Of a DNA stretch of 11,974 bases, positions 1 through 5,977 are shown in pieces. The translations under genes and the position numbers were made by a program. The notes under the pieces were generated by a model that saw only the letters and a program-made list of their open reading frames with translations, was not told the origin of the DNA and ran no database searches. The stretch is taken from positions 1 to 11,974 of the forward strand of contig DASUZP010000169.1 in the NCBI GenBank assembly GCA_036376775.1, read 5' to 3'. The first letter of the stretch is position 1. Every line of letters starts with the position of its first letter. Origin of the DNA: VRUE01 sp036376775 (GTDB taxonomy: Bacteria; Actinomycetota; Thermoleophilia; Solirubrobacterales; 70-9).

Positions 1-47
1 CGTGCCGGTGCTCCGAGGTCCATATGGGCATCGGAGCACCGGCACGT
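1..47 (+). repeat. 48-bp palindromic element, copy 1 (cut at the window edge)
   Basis: The arms 1-16 and 31-46 are exact reverse complements (CGTGCCGGTGCTCCGA and TCGGAGCACCGGCACG). Base 47 is the T that would pair with an A just outside the window, so the full element would be 48 bp. The unpaired centre carries GGTCCATATGGG at 17-28. The same architecture recurs at 1884-1931 and 2787-2834 in the same orientation. It lies directly upstream of the FHA gene, and an ATG in its centre (24-26) is in frame with that gene. The structure is seen directly. Its role (dispersed repeat, operator or RNA hairpin) is not known. Confidence 0.85.
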
Positions 48-62
48 CCTATGCTCGCCGGG

Positions 63-647
63 ATGAGCGCACGGATCTGGTTGGCGGGGAAGGGCGGCGA
101 GCCACGGTCGTCTCCATTAGGGAAGCGGACGATGGTGGGGCGGGACCCCGAGGCCGATGTCTGCCTCGACGACGAGGCGGTCTCCTGGCATCACCTGGAG
201 ATCGAGGCGCGGGGCGGGGTGTTGATGGCGACCGACCTCGACAGCCGCAACGGCACGGCGTTGAACGGCGAGCCGCTCGACCGCCCCCGCCGCCTCCGCG
301 ACGGCGACGTGCTGACCGTGGGCGACTACCGGCTCGAAGTCTCGGACCCGGTCCCCGGCAGGGCCGGGGCGACCGTTGCCGCGAGCGAGCCTTCGGTTGC
401 CCTCAACGAGGAGCAGCGGGCGACCGCGTCGGCCCTCGTCGCCCCCTACCGCAGCGAGGGGGCCTTTGCCGGCCGTCCTGCCACGCGGGCCGAGCTCGCC
501 GAGGCGCTCCACGTCAGCGAGCGCACCGCCCAGCGCCGGCTCGACGCGCTCGCCGCGAAGCTCGACGTTCCCGGCGACGCCGGCCGCGAGCGTCCCCGCC
601 TGATCGCCGCCCGAGTCATAGAGCTAGGCCTAGACCGCCCGCGCTAG
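63..647 (+). CDS. FHA-domain protein with C-terminal helix-turn-helix
   Basis: This is a 194-aa cytoplasmic protein if it starts at ATG 63. FHA domains bind phospho-threonine peptides, usually on targets of Ser/Thr kinases. The FHA signature is complete over about residues 3-88: G26-R27, S41 and H44 in VSWHHLEIE, then DLDSRNGT with N63-G64 and a final N68-G69. Residues about 140-170 (RAELAEALHVSERTAQRRLD) look like a helix-turn-helix, so this may be a phosphopeptide-controlled DNA-binding protein. That function is inferred, since domain order is all the sequence shows. ATG 51 and ATG 24 are in-frame alternatives. ATG 24 lies inside the palindromic element and would add 13 residues unlike an FHA fold. 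No strong ribosome-binding site decides between them; 63 was chosen because the FHA fold begins right after it. A kinase gene lies 1.3 kb downstream. A hairpin follows the stop codon after 7 bases. Confidence 0.85.
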   Translation: MSARIWLAGKGGEPRSSPLGKRTMVGRDPEADVCLDDEAVSWHHLEIEARGGVLMATDLDSRNGTALNGEPLDRPRRLRDGDVLTVGDYRLEVSDPVPGRAGATVAASEPSVALNEEQRATASALVAPYRSEGAFAGRPATRAELAEALHVSERTAQRRLDALAAKLDVPGDAGRERPRLIAARVIELGLDRPR

Positions 648-654
648 CTCGAGG

Positions 655-689
655 CTGCATTCAGCGTCGCTATGCGACGCGCAATGCAG
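655..689 (+). terminator. two-segment hairpin after the FHA gene, probable terminator
   Basis: CTGCATT (655-661) pairs with AATGCAG (683-689), and GCGTCGC (664-670) pairs with GCGACGC (674-680). A 2x2 internal loop separates the two helices and the apical loop is TAT. Only three T residues follow (690-692), so as an intrinsic terminator it is weak in the E. coli sense, although short T-tracts are common for actinobacterial terminators. The position, 7 bases after the FHA stop codon and about 120 bases before the next gene, supports termination. Confidence 0.6.
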
Positions 690-809
690 TTTCGTCGTAT
701 GGCTCGGTAGAGGTCAAGCGTGGCCCGGTCGGGGGCGCGGTTGTCGTTGGCGCGTACGGCTCGGCGGCGCAGCATCGGTGGCGCAGGTTCCACCAACGAA
801 AGGAATGCC

Positions 810-1868
810 ATGCGCTACCGAGCACCACTCATCTCGATCCTCGCCCTGCTGTCGCTTGCCGCACCTGCGGCCGCCAGTGGGGCGCCCTCGACCGGAGCAG
901 TCGTCTTCTCGAAATCGTCGACTGTCGAAGGCGTCGCCAAAGGCGGCCTCTTCGCGGTCCGTGACGGGCATCTCAACCAGTTGACCGAAAGTCCGTCGGA
1001 CACCGAACCGGCGTTCTCGTCCGACGGGCGGACGATTGCCTTCGTTCGGGCGGGCGACCTCTACTCGGTCCGCCCCGACGGTTCCGGGCAACGGCAGTTG
1101 ACCAGCGGGTCGGCCGTCGACTCGGCGCCGATCGTCTCGCCCGACGGCAAGCGCGTCGTCTTCGAGCGACGGGCATCGGTTGAAGGTCAGGCCGATCTCT
1201 ACTCCGTCAGAGCCTTGGGCGGCGGCCTCCATGCCCTGACCAGCGGCTCCGCCGACGATCGTCAGGCCGACTTCTCGCCGGACGGCAAAGCGATCGTCTT
1301 CGTCCGCGACAGCGGCGACCCGGCCAACACCAGGGAGGACCTCTACTCGATCCTGCCGAGCGGGGCGCATCTTGCCCGCCTGACCCGGACCGAAGGCGTC
1401 GACGAGTTCAAGCCACGCTACTTCGCCGGTGGCATCCTCTTCAGTCGCGGCGAGAGCAGCGAAGGGCCGGCGGCATACGCCGACGTCTACACGATGCGCC
1501 GCAACGGCACGAAGGTGAAGCCGCTCGTCGCCGGCGTCGGCTCGGCCTACGTCGAAGACGTCTCGCCCGATGGCCACACCCTGCTCTTCCGCCGCGACCA
1601 GGGCCTCTGGTCGAAGCGGATCGGCCCCGGCAAGGCGCGCAAGCTCTGTCAGCTGCCCGACGGCTCGCAGACGAACGGCGTCTTCTCCTCCGACGGGCGC
1701 AAGGTAGCCGCCTTCGTGGCGGCCGAAGACCAGCAGTCGCTGGTCGCGATCGACGTCGCCGACCGCCGCCAGAACGAGCTCGCGGAAGGCTTCGAAGCCT
1801 CCGAAAAAGACGGCACCGCGATCGGTCCGGTGATCGCATGGCAGCCGGTGGCCCATAGGGGCAGCTGA
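810..1868 (+). CDS. secreted TolB-like/PD40 beta-propeller protein
   Basis: This is a 352-aa protein. Residues 1-22 form a signal peptide: basic MRYR, a hydrophobic stretch LISILALLSLAAPAAA and an A-x-A type cleavage site. The mature part repeats the PD40/TolB motif: EPAFSSDGRTIAFVR, PIVSPDGKRVVFERR, QADFSPDGKAIVFVR, VEDVSPDGHTLLFRR and NGVFSSDGRKVAAF. Each SPDG turn is followed by a hydrophobic strand, and several are preceded by DLYSVR-type strands, as expected of propeller blades. Such proteins work outside the cytoplasmic membrane, usually in binding rather than catalysis; no ligand can be named. No Tol-Pal genes are near, so tolB is not assigned. The start is ATG 810, with AGGA at 801-804 five bases upstream and the signal peptide directly after it. 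The frame is open further upstream to 720, but that extension would bury the signal sequence. The next element upstream of the kinase begins 15 bases after the stop. Confidence 0.8.
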   Translation: MRYRAPLISILALLSLAAPAAASGAPSTGAVVFSKSSTVEGVAKGGLFAVRDGHLNQLTESPSDTEPAFSSDGRTIAFVRAGDLYSVRPDGSGQRQLTSGSAVDSAPIVSPDGKRVVFERRASVEGQADLYSVRALGGGLHALTSGSADDRQADFSPDGKAIVFVRDSGDPANTREDLYSILPSGAHLARLTRTEGVDEFKPRYFAGGILFSRGESSEGPAAYADVYTMRRNGTKVKPLVAGVGSAYVEDVSPDGHTLLFRRDQGLWSKRIGPGKARKLCQLPDGSQTNGVFSSDGRKVAAFVAAEDQQSLVAIDVADRRQNELAEGFEASEKDGTAIGPVIAWQPVAHRGS

Positions 1869-1883
1869 TCGCGAGCCGACTGG

Positions 1884-1931
1884 ACGTGCCGGTGATCAGC
1901 GGCCCATATGGGTACTCGATCACCGGCACGT
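1884..1931 (+). repeat. 48-bp palindromic element, copy 2
   Basis: GACGTGCCGGTGATC (1883-1897) and GATCACCGGCACGTC (1918-1932) are perfect 15-bp inverted arms, so pairing extends one base beyond the 48-bp unit on each side. The centre holds GGCCCATATGGG at 1901-1912. It shares its outer arm and core with copies 1 and 3, but its inner arm (ATC/GAT) differs from copy 1 (CTCCGA/TCGGAG) and still pairs. It occupies most of the gap between the propeller gene and the kinase gene. Its right arm lies where a -35 box for the kinase promoter would be. Confidence 0.88.
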
Positions 1932-1947
1932 CCGCCATCGGCGGCGG

Positions 1948-1953
1948 TATAAC
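1948..1953 (+). promoter_or_regulatory. candidate -10 box of the kinase gene, leaderless start
   Basis: TATAAC matches the -10 consensus TATAAT at five of six positions and ends 6 bases before the GTG start codon at 1960. Transcription would begin at or next to the start codon, and no purine-rich ribosome-binding site precedes it. Leaderless mRNAs of this kind are common in Actinobacteria. No good -35 box is visible; the expected place (about 1924-1930) falls in the right arm of palindromic element copy 2. This is a prediction from position and sequence only. Confidence 0.45.
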
Positions 1954-1959
1954 CGCTGG

Positions 1960-3786
1960 GTGGCAGAACCGTCCATCGGGTCGACTCTCGCCGGCTATCG
2001 CCTCGATGCGCTGATCGCACGGGGTGGCATGGGGATCGTCTACCGGGCGACACACCTGGCGCTCGACCGCCCCGTGGCGCTGAAGGTGATCGCGCGACAG
2101 TTCGCCGGCGACGAGGGCTTTCGCGACCGTTTCTTGCGCGAGTCGCGCCTGGCTGCCCGGCTCGACCACCCGGCCGTCGTGCCCGTCTACGACGCGCGCG
2201 AGGAGGAGGGCGAGCTGATCGTCGCCATGCGGCTTGTCGAGGGCGGCGACCTGAAGAAGCGGATCGAGGCCGAGGGGCCGCTGCCGCCGGCGGAGGCGAT
2301 CGAGCTGCTCGGCCAGGTCGGCGCCGCTCTCGATGCGGCCCATGGCGCTGGAATCGTCCACCGCGACGTCAAGCCGCACAACATCCTGCTCGAGGGCGAG
2401 CGCGCCTATCTGACCGACTTCGGTCTCGCCAAGGCGCTCGGCGACAGCGGCGTCCTCAGCGGCGCCTCGATCGTCGGCACGGTGGAATACATGTCGCCCG
2501 AGCAGTGGCGCGGCGAGCAGGTCGGCCCGGCCGCCGACGTCTACTCGCTCGGCTGTGTCCTCTACGAGTGCGTGACGGGCGTCGTCCCCTACGCGCGCCA
2601 GGCGGGGGACACCGAGCCGGAGATGCCGCAGGGCCTGGACACGGTGATCGGGCGCGCGGTGTCCAAGGACCCGTTCCAGCGCTATGCCACGGCCGGCGAG
2701 CTGATCGATGCGGCCCGCGAGCGCCAGGGCGCGACCCCGGCAGCGACCCAGGTCCTCTCCGATCCAGCCGACCGCCCGACCCTTGCACGTGCCGGTGGAA
2801 AGAGGTCCATATGGGCGCCGCAGCACCGGCACGTCGGCTGGCGTGGCCGCATCGCTGACGCGCCGCGGCAATGGCTGGGGGCATTGGTTGCCGTTCTCGC
2901 CGGGGCCGTCGCGTTGGGATTTCTGCTCCTGGGAGGCGATGGTCCGTCGGTCTCGCAGCCGATCAGGGTCGGCGATCCACCGCTGCGTCTGGCCGTCGGC
3001 CCGGAAACCGTCTGGGTGACGAGCGCACCGGACGGCACCCTCTCCGGGATCGATCCCGAGACCGGGCAGGTGCGCTTACGGATGCGCATCGGTCGGGGCG
3101 CCTCCGGCGTGGCGATCGGCGCCGGCTCGGTCTGGGTCTCGAACCCTCGCATCGGCAGCGTCTTGCGCATCGATCCGATCGCGCGCCGGACCGTGCGGAT
3201 ACCCGTCGGCGGCCACCCTGGCGCGATCGTCTTCGGCGGCGCCCGGCTCTGGGTTGCCGACGAGGACGGCGCCGGGGTGACGGCGATCAACGCGAAGGGG
3301 GGCCGGGTCGTCAAGCGCGGCATCGCGCCCCACGCGACGCCGCTGCGGCTTGCCTTCGGCGCCGGCGCCGTTTGGGTGAGCAGCGCGAGCACCGCGTCGG
3401 TTCGGCGCATCGACCGGGCCACGGCCAAGGCGGATGCGCCAATCCTCGTCGGTCGCGGGCCCGCCGGCATTACGGTCGGCGGCGGACTCGTCTGGATCGC
3501 GAACAGCCGCTCCGAAACGGTGACCAGGGTCGACCCGTCGATCCGGGCGATCTTCGGCGACCCGATATCCGTCGGCGCCCGTCCCGGCGGGATCGATGCC
3601 GGCACCGACACCGTCTGGGTCGCCAACTCTGGTGAGGACAGCGTCAGCAGGATCGATATCGAAAGCGGTGAGACGGTCGGCGACCCGATATCCGTCGGAC
3701 CCCGGCCAGGCGCCGTCGCGGTCGGCGGCGAAGCCGTCTGGGTCGCCAACAACGGCGACGGCACGGTCACGCGAATTCACCCCTGA
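1960..3786 (+). CDS. transmembrane Ser/Thr protein kinase with extracellular six-bladed propeller
   Basis: This is a 608-aa protein. The cytoplasmic kinase domain covers about residues 13-265: the glycine-rich loop ARGGMGIVY (20-28), the ATP-binding lysine K42 in VALK, HRDVKPHN with catalytic D136, DFG at 153-155, and GTVEYMSPE (173-181) closing the activation loop. The catalytic residues look intact. A linker (266-304) contains a 48-bp palindromic element at residues 276-292, and one membrane helix spans about 305-325. Residues about 332-608 form six repeats of roughly 41-45 residues with VWV[AST]N-type cores (VWVTSAPDG, VWVSNPRIG, LWVADEDG, VWVSSAST, VWIANSRSE, VWVANSGED, VWVANNGDG, where the first and last may complete one blade), as in extracellular NHL/YVTN-type propellers. 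The layout resembles mycobacterial PknD, where the propeller is a sensor; PASTA repeats are absent. The start is GTG 1960, because the kinase fold begins about 12 residues later. The FHA-domain gene upstream is a plausible phospho-reader. Confidence 0.93.
   Translation: MAEPSIGSTLAGYRLDALIARGGMGIVYRATHLALDRPVALKVIARQFAGDEGFRDRFLRESRLAARLDHPAVVPVYDAREEEGELIVAMRLVEGGDLKKRIEAEGPLPPAEAIELLGQVGAALDAAHGAGIVHRDVKPHNILLEGERAYLTDFGLAKALGDSGVLSGASIVGTVEYMSPEQWRGEQVGPAADVYSLGCVLYECVTGVVPYARQAGDTEPEMPQGLDTVIGRAVSKDPFQRYATAGELIDAARERQGATPAATQVLSDPADRPTLARAGGKRSIWAPQHRHVGWRGRIADAPRQWLGALVAVLAGAVALGFLLLGGDGPSVSQPIRVGDPPLRLAVGPETVWVTSAPDGTLSGIDPETGQVRLRMRIGRGASGVAIGAGSVWVSNPRIGSVLRIDPIARRTVRIPVGGHPGAIVFGGARLWVADEDGAGVTAINAKGGRVVKRGIAPHATPLRLAFGAGAVWVSSASTASVRRIDRATAKADAPILVGRGPAGITVGGGLVWIANSRSETVTRVDPSIRAIFGDPISVGARPGGIDAGTDTVWVANSGEDSVSRIDIESGETVGDPISVGPRPGAVAVGGEAVWVANNGDGTVTRIHP
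2787..2834 (+). repeat. 48-bp palindromic element, copy 3, inside the kinase reading frame
   Basis: ACGTGCCGGTG (2787-2797) and CACCGGCACGT (2824-2834) are perfect 11-bp inverted arms. The core GGTCCATATGGG lies at 2804-2815, at the same offset as in copies 1 and 2 and in the same orientation. The inner arms no longer pair (GAAAGA against CGCCGCAG), unlike in the other copies. The element is 48 bp, a multiple of three, and is translated as part of the linker (residues 276-292, ARAGGKRSIWAPQHRHV) between the kinase domain and the membrane helix. That is a tolerant place for an insertion. Confidence 0.85.
3554..3698 (+). repeat. 22-bp exact direct repeat within propeller blades
   Basis: The 22 bases at 3554-3575 recur exactly at 3677-3698, 123 bases (41 codons) apart and in the same codon register. 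Both encode (F/V)GDPISVG. The spacing equals one propeller blade, so this looks like a recent blade duplication or gene conversion between the last blades of the kinase's outer domain, not a mobile element. Confidence 0.75.
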
Positions 3787-3787
3787 C

Positions 3788-3902
3788 GGGCCTATCGCGG
3801 TAGGGGTGAAACGTCTTGTACTTTTTCTGGGGGGACGAAAGGCGGACAGCCTGACAACTGTCTTCAGAAAAAGTTAAGTGAAACCCCTACCGCGATAGGC
3901 CC
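3788..3902 (+). repeat. 115-nt nested inverted repeat between the kinase gene and tkt
   Basis: The outer 20-bp arms 3788-3807 and 3883-3902 are perfect reverse complements (GGGCCTATCGCGGTAGGGGT and its complement). Inside, ACTTTTTCTG (3820-3829) pairs with CAGAAAAAGT (3865-3874), and GACAG (3845-3849) pairs with CTGTC (3858-3862). Three helices can thus stack into one long hairpin. The interior is clearly richer in A/T than the flanking genes. The element starts one base after the kinase stop codon and ends 35 bases before the tkt start. It may be a small MITE-like element, a terminator with added structure, or an mRNA leader structure. No transposase, clear target duplication or known riboswitch was recognised. 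Confidence 0.8.
3851..3879 (+). promoter_or_regulatory. weak candidate promoter of the tkt operon inside the inverted repeat
   Basis: CTGACA (3851-3856) matches the -35 consensus TTGACA at five of six positions. It is followed after 17 bases by TTAAGT (3874-3879), which matches TATAAT at only three of six. The AT-rich stretch between them is unusual for this window. An alternative is TAGGGT at 3924-3929, a TANNNT-type -10 box ending 8 bases before the tkt GTG. Neither is strong; both are offered as candidates only. Confidence 0.2.
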
Positions 3903-3937
3903 CCCGAGCGACGCTCAAATCGATAGGGTCGAGCCCA

Positions 3938-4840
3938 GTGACGCAGGACATCGACCAGCTCTGCATCAACACGATCCGCACGCTGTCGATCGACGCGATC
4001 CAGAAGGCGAACTCGGGCCATCCCGGGACGCCGATGGCGATGGCGCCCGTCGCCTACACGCTCTGGCAGCGCTTCCTCCGCTTCGATCCGGCCGATCCGA
4101 TCTGGCCGGGCCGCGACCGCTTCGTCCTCTCGGCCGGGCACGCTTCGATGCTGCTCTACGCGCTGCTTCACCTGGCTGAGGTGCAGGCGGTCGAACCCGA
4201 CTACGAGGTCGTCGGCCGACCGGCCGTCTCGCTCGAGGACATCGAAACCTTCCGCCAGCTCGACTCGCACGCCCCCGGCCACCCCGAGTACCGCTGGACC
4301 TCGGGCGTCGAGACGACCACCGGCCCGCTCGGGCAGGGGATCGCAACCAGCGTCGGCATGGCGATCGCCTCCAAGTGGCAGGGCGCCCGCTATGGCGCCG
4401 AGCTCTTCGACTTCGACGTCTACGCGATCGCCGGCGACGGCTGCTTCATGGAGGGCGTCTCCAACGAAGCGGCCTCGATCGCCGGCCACCTGAAGCTCGA
4501 CAACCTCTGCTGGATCTACGACAACAACCACATCACGATCGACGGCAAGACCCGGATCGCCTACGACGATGACGTCGCCGCCCGCTTCATGGGCTACGGC
4601 TGGAACGTCACCAGGGTCGGCGACGCCAACGACATCGAGCTGCTCAGCCGCGCTTTCGAGGAGTTCAAGGGCGAGCAGGGACGGCCGACGCTGATCATCG
4701 TCGACTCCCACATCGGCTGGGGCTCGCCGCACAAGCAGGACACCGCCGCTGCCCACGGCGAACCGCTCGGCGAGGAGGAGGTGCGCGAGACCAAGCGTGC
4801 CTACGGCTGGCCCGAGGACGCGCAGTTCCTCGTCCCCTAA
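3938..4840 (+). CDS. tkt: transketolase, N-terminal part up to an in-frame TAA stop
   Basis: These 300 residues are the diphosphate-binding (PP) domain of transketolase, which moves two-carbon units between pentose-phosphate sugars using thiamine diphosphate. Family motifs are present: NSGHPGTPMAMAPVAY (27-42), GHASMLLYALLHL, ETTTGPLGQG, and the cofactor site GDGCFMEG starting at G166 and continuing to YDNNHITIDG. The start is GTG 3938; AGGG nine bases upstream is a modest ribosome-binding site. The frame ends in FLVP-TAA, where homologues continue (typically PEGV or PDGV), and the same frame runs on for 379 codons with the rest of the enzyme. Read through, the protein would be 679 aa, normal for the family. 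This half alone lacks the catalytic glutamate, so it should not act as transketolase by itself. Natural split transketolases break near here, but the second half has no start codon. Possible causes are a nonsense mutation, a base-call error or readthrough. Confidence 0.85.
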   Translation: MTQDIDQLCINTIRTLSIDAIQKANSGHPGTPMAMAPVAYTLWQRFLRFDPADPIWPGRDRFVLSAGHASMLLYALLHLAEVQAVEPDYEVVGRPAVSLEDIETFRQLDSHAPGHPEYRWTSGVETTTGPLGQGIATSVGMAIASKWQGARYGAELFDFDVYAIAGDGCFMEGVSNEAASIAGHLKLDNLCWIYDNNHITIDGKTRIAYDDDVAARFMGYGWNVTRVGDANDIELLSRAFEEFKGEQGRPTLIIVDSHIGWGSPHKQDTAAAHGEPLGEEEVRETKRAYGWPEDAQFLVP

Positions 4841-5977
4841 GGGGTCAAGGAGCACTTCGCCGCCGGCGTCGGCGCGCGCGGCGCCGAGGCCCGCGCCGAG
4901 TGGGAGGCGAAGCTCGCCGCCTACGCGGGCGACAACCCCGACCGCGCCGCCGAGATCGAGGCGACCCAGAAGCGCTCCCTGCCGGATGGCTGGGACGCCG
5001 ACATTCCCAGCTTCGAGCCCGACGAGAAGGGGCTCGCCACGCGCAAGGCTTCGAACAAGGTCGAGAACGCGATCGCCGCGCGGGTCCCCTGGCTGCTCGC
5101 CGGCTCCGCCGACCTGACCGACTCGACCTCGGTCCGGCTCGACTTCGACGGCGCGGTCGACTTCGAGCCCGGCGCCTACGAGGGTCGCCAGTTGCACTTC
5201 GGCATCCGCGAGCACGAGTCGGCGGCGATCTGCAACGGCCTCTCGCTCTCCAAGCTGCGACCGCTCTGGTCTACCTACCTCACCTTCTCCGACTACGCCC
5301 GCCCGGCGATCCGCCTCTCGGCGCTGATGGAGCTGCCGGTGATCCACGTCTTCACCCACGACTCGATCGGGCTGGGCGAGGACGGGCCGACCCACCAGCC
5401 GGTCGAGCAGCTCGCCTCGCTGCGGGCGATCCCCGGCCTCGACGTGATCCGCCCCGCCGACGCCAACGAGGTCGCCGAGGCCTGGCGGGTGGCGATCGAC
5501 CGCAGCCACCAGCCGGTCGCCCTCGTCCTCACCCGCCAGAACGTGCCGATCTTCGACCGGGCCAAGTACGCATCCGCCGAGGGGCTGCGGCGCGGTGGCT
5601 ACGTGCTCGCCGATGGCGGGGGCGGCGATCCCGAGCTGATCCTGATCGCCACCGGCAGCGAGGTGGCCCTGGCGCTCGCCGCGCACGAGGAGCTCAGCGG
5701 CGAAGGGGTCCGCTCGCGCGTCGTCAGCCTGCCTTGCTGGGAGCTTTTCGACCGCCAAGAGGACGGGTATCGGGAAGAAGTACTGCCGCCGAGCGTGACC
5801 GCGCGCGTCTCGATCGAGGAGGCATCGACCCTCGGCTGGGACCGCTACGTGGGAGCCGCCGGCGTCAAGATAGGGATGCACACGTTCGGTACCTCAGCCC
5901 CGCTGAAGGACGTCCAAGACAAGTTCGGCTTCACCCCCGACCGGGTGGCCGAAGCCGCAAAGGAGCTGCTCTCATGA
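4841..5977 (+). pseudogene. tkt: transketolase, C-terminal part after the stop, without its own start
   Basis: This continues tkt in the same frame directly after the TAA: GVKEHFAAGVGARGAEA, linker, then the pyrimidine-binding domain with GSADLTDS, HFGIREHESAAICNGL (catalytic glutamate at codon 425 of the joined frame), FTHDSIGLGEDGPTHQP, and the C-terminal domain ending VAEAAKELLS. No further stop or frameshift is seen. The first ATG/GTG/TTG in frame is TTG 5192, inside RQLHFGIREHE, which would remove most of the pyrimidine domain and has no ribosome-binding site. The piece therefore cannot be translated independently as a sound protein. The domain is otherwise well conserved, so the lesion is recent or not real. 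Its TGA stop overlaps the ATG of tal (ATGA), so stopping at 4840 could also reduce coupled translation of tal, although tal has its own strong ribosome-binding site. Confidence 0.7.

Noticed and set aside
1845..1870. Possible fourth copy of the element at the end of the propeller gene (GGTGGCCCATAGGGG)
   Set aside because: It resembles part of the arm and core but lacks the paired right arm and the ATATG centre. It is explained by coding sequence ending VAHRGS; at most a decayed relic.
2..2834. Repeated peptide VPVxxxPYGxxxTGT seen in several frames of both strands
   Set aside because: It is a translation of the palindromic DNA element in non-coding frames. The real reading frame of copy 3 gives a different peptide, so this is not a protein motif.
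1441..2871. 476-codon open frame on the - strand across the kinase and propeller genes
   Set aside because: It is a shadow of two well-supported + strand genes. Its only regular motif comes from the palindromic elements themselves.
4830..4850. Frameshift as the cause of the tkt break, or a recoding signal around CCCCTAAGGGG
   Set aside because: The frame is identical on both sides, so no indel is needed. The 11-base odd palindrome around the TAA is too short to be meaningful, and I see no selenocysteine- or pyrrolysine-type context (the stop is TAA).
3887..5881. 664-codon open frame on the - strand across tkt
   Set aside because: It is antisense to recognisable transketolase domains, has low-complexity composition (D, G, V, R rich) and no family motif. 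Long antisense frames are expected at this GC content.
4900..5973. Long N-terminal extension of the transaldolase frame
   Set aside because: The extension lies wholly within tkt in another frame and is arginine-rich noise. Tal begins at 5974 with a strong ribosome-binding site and the family N-terminus.
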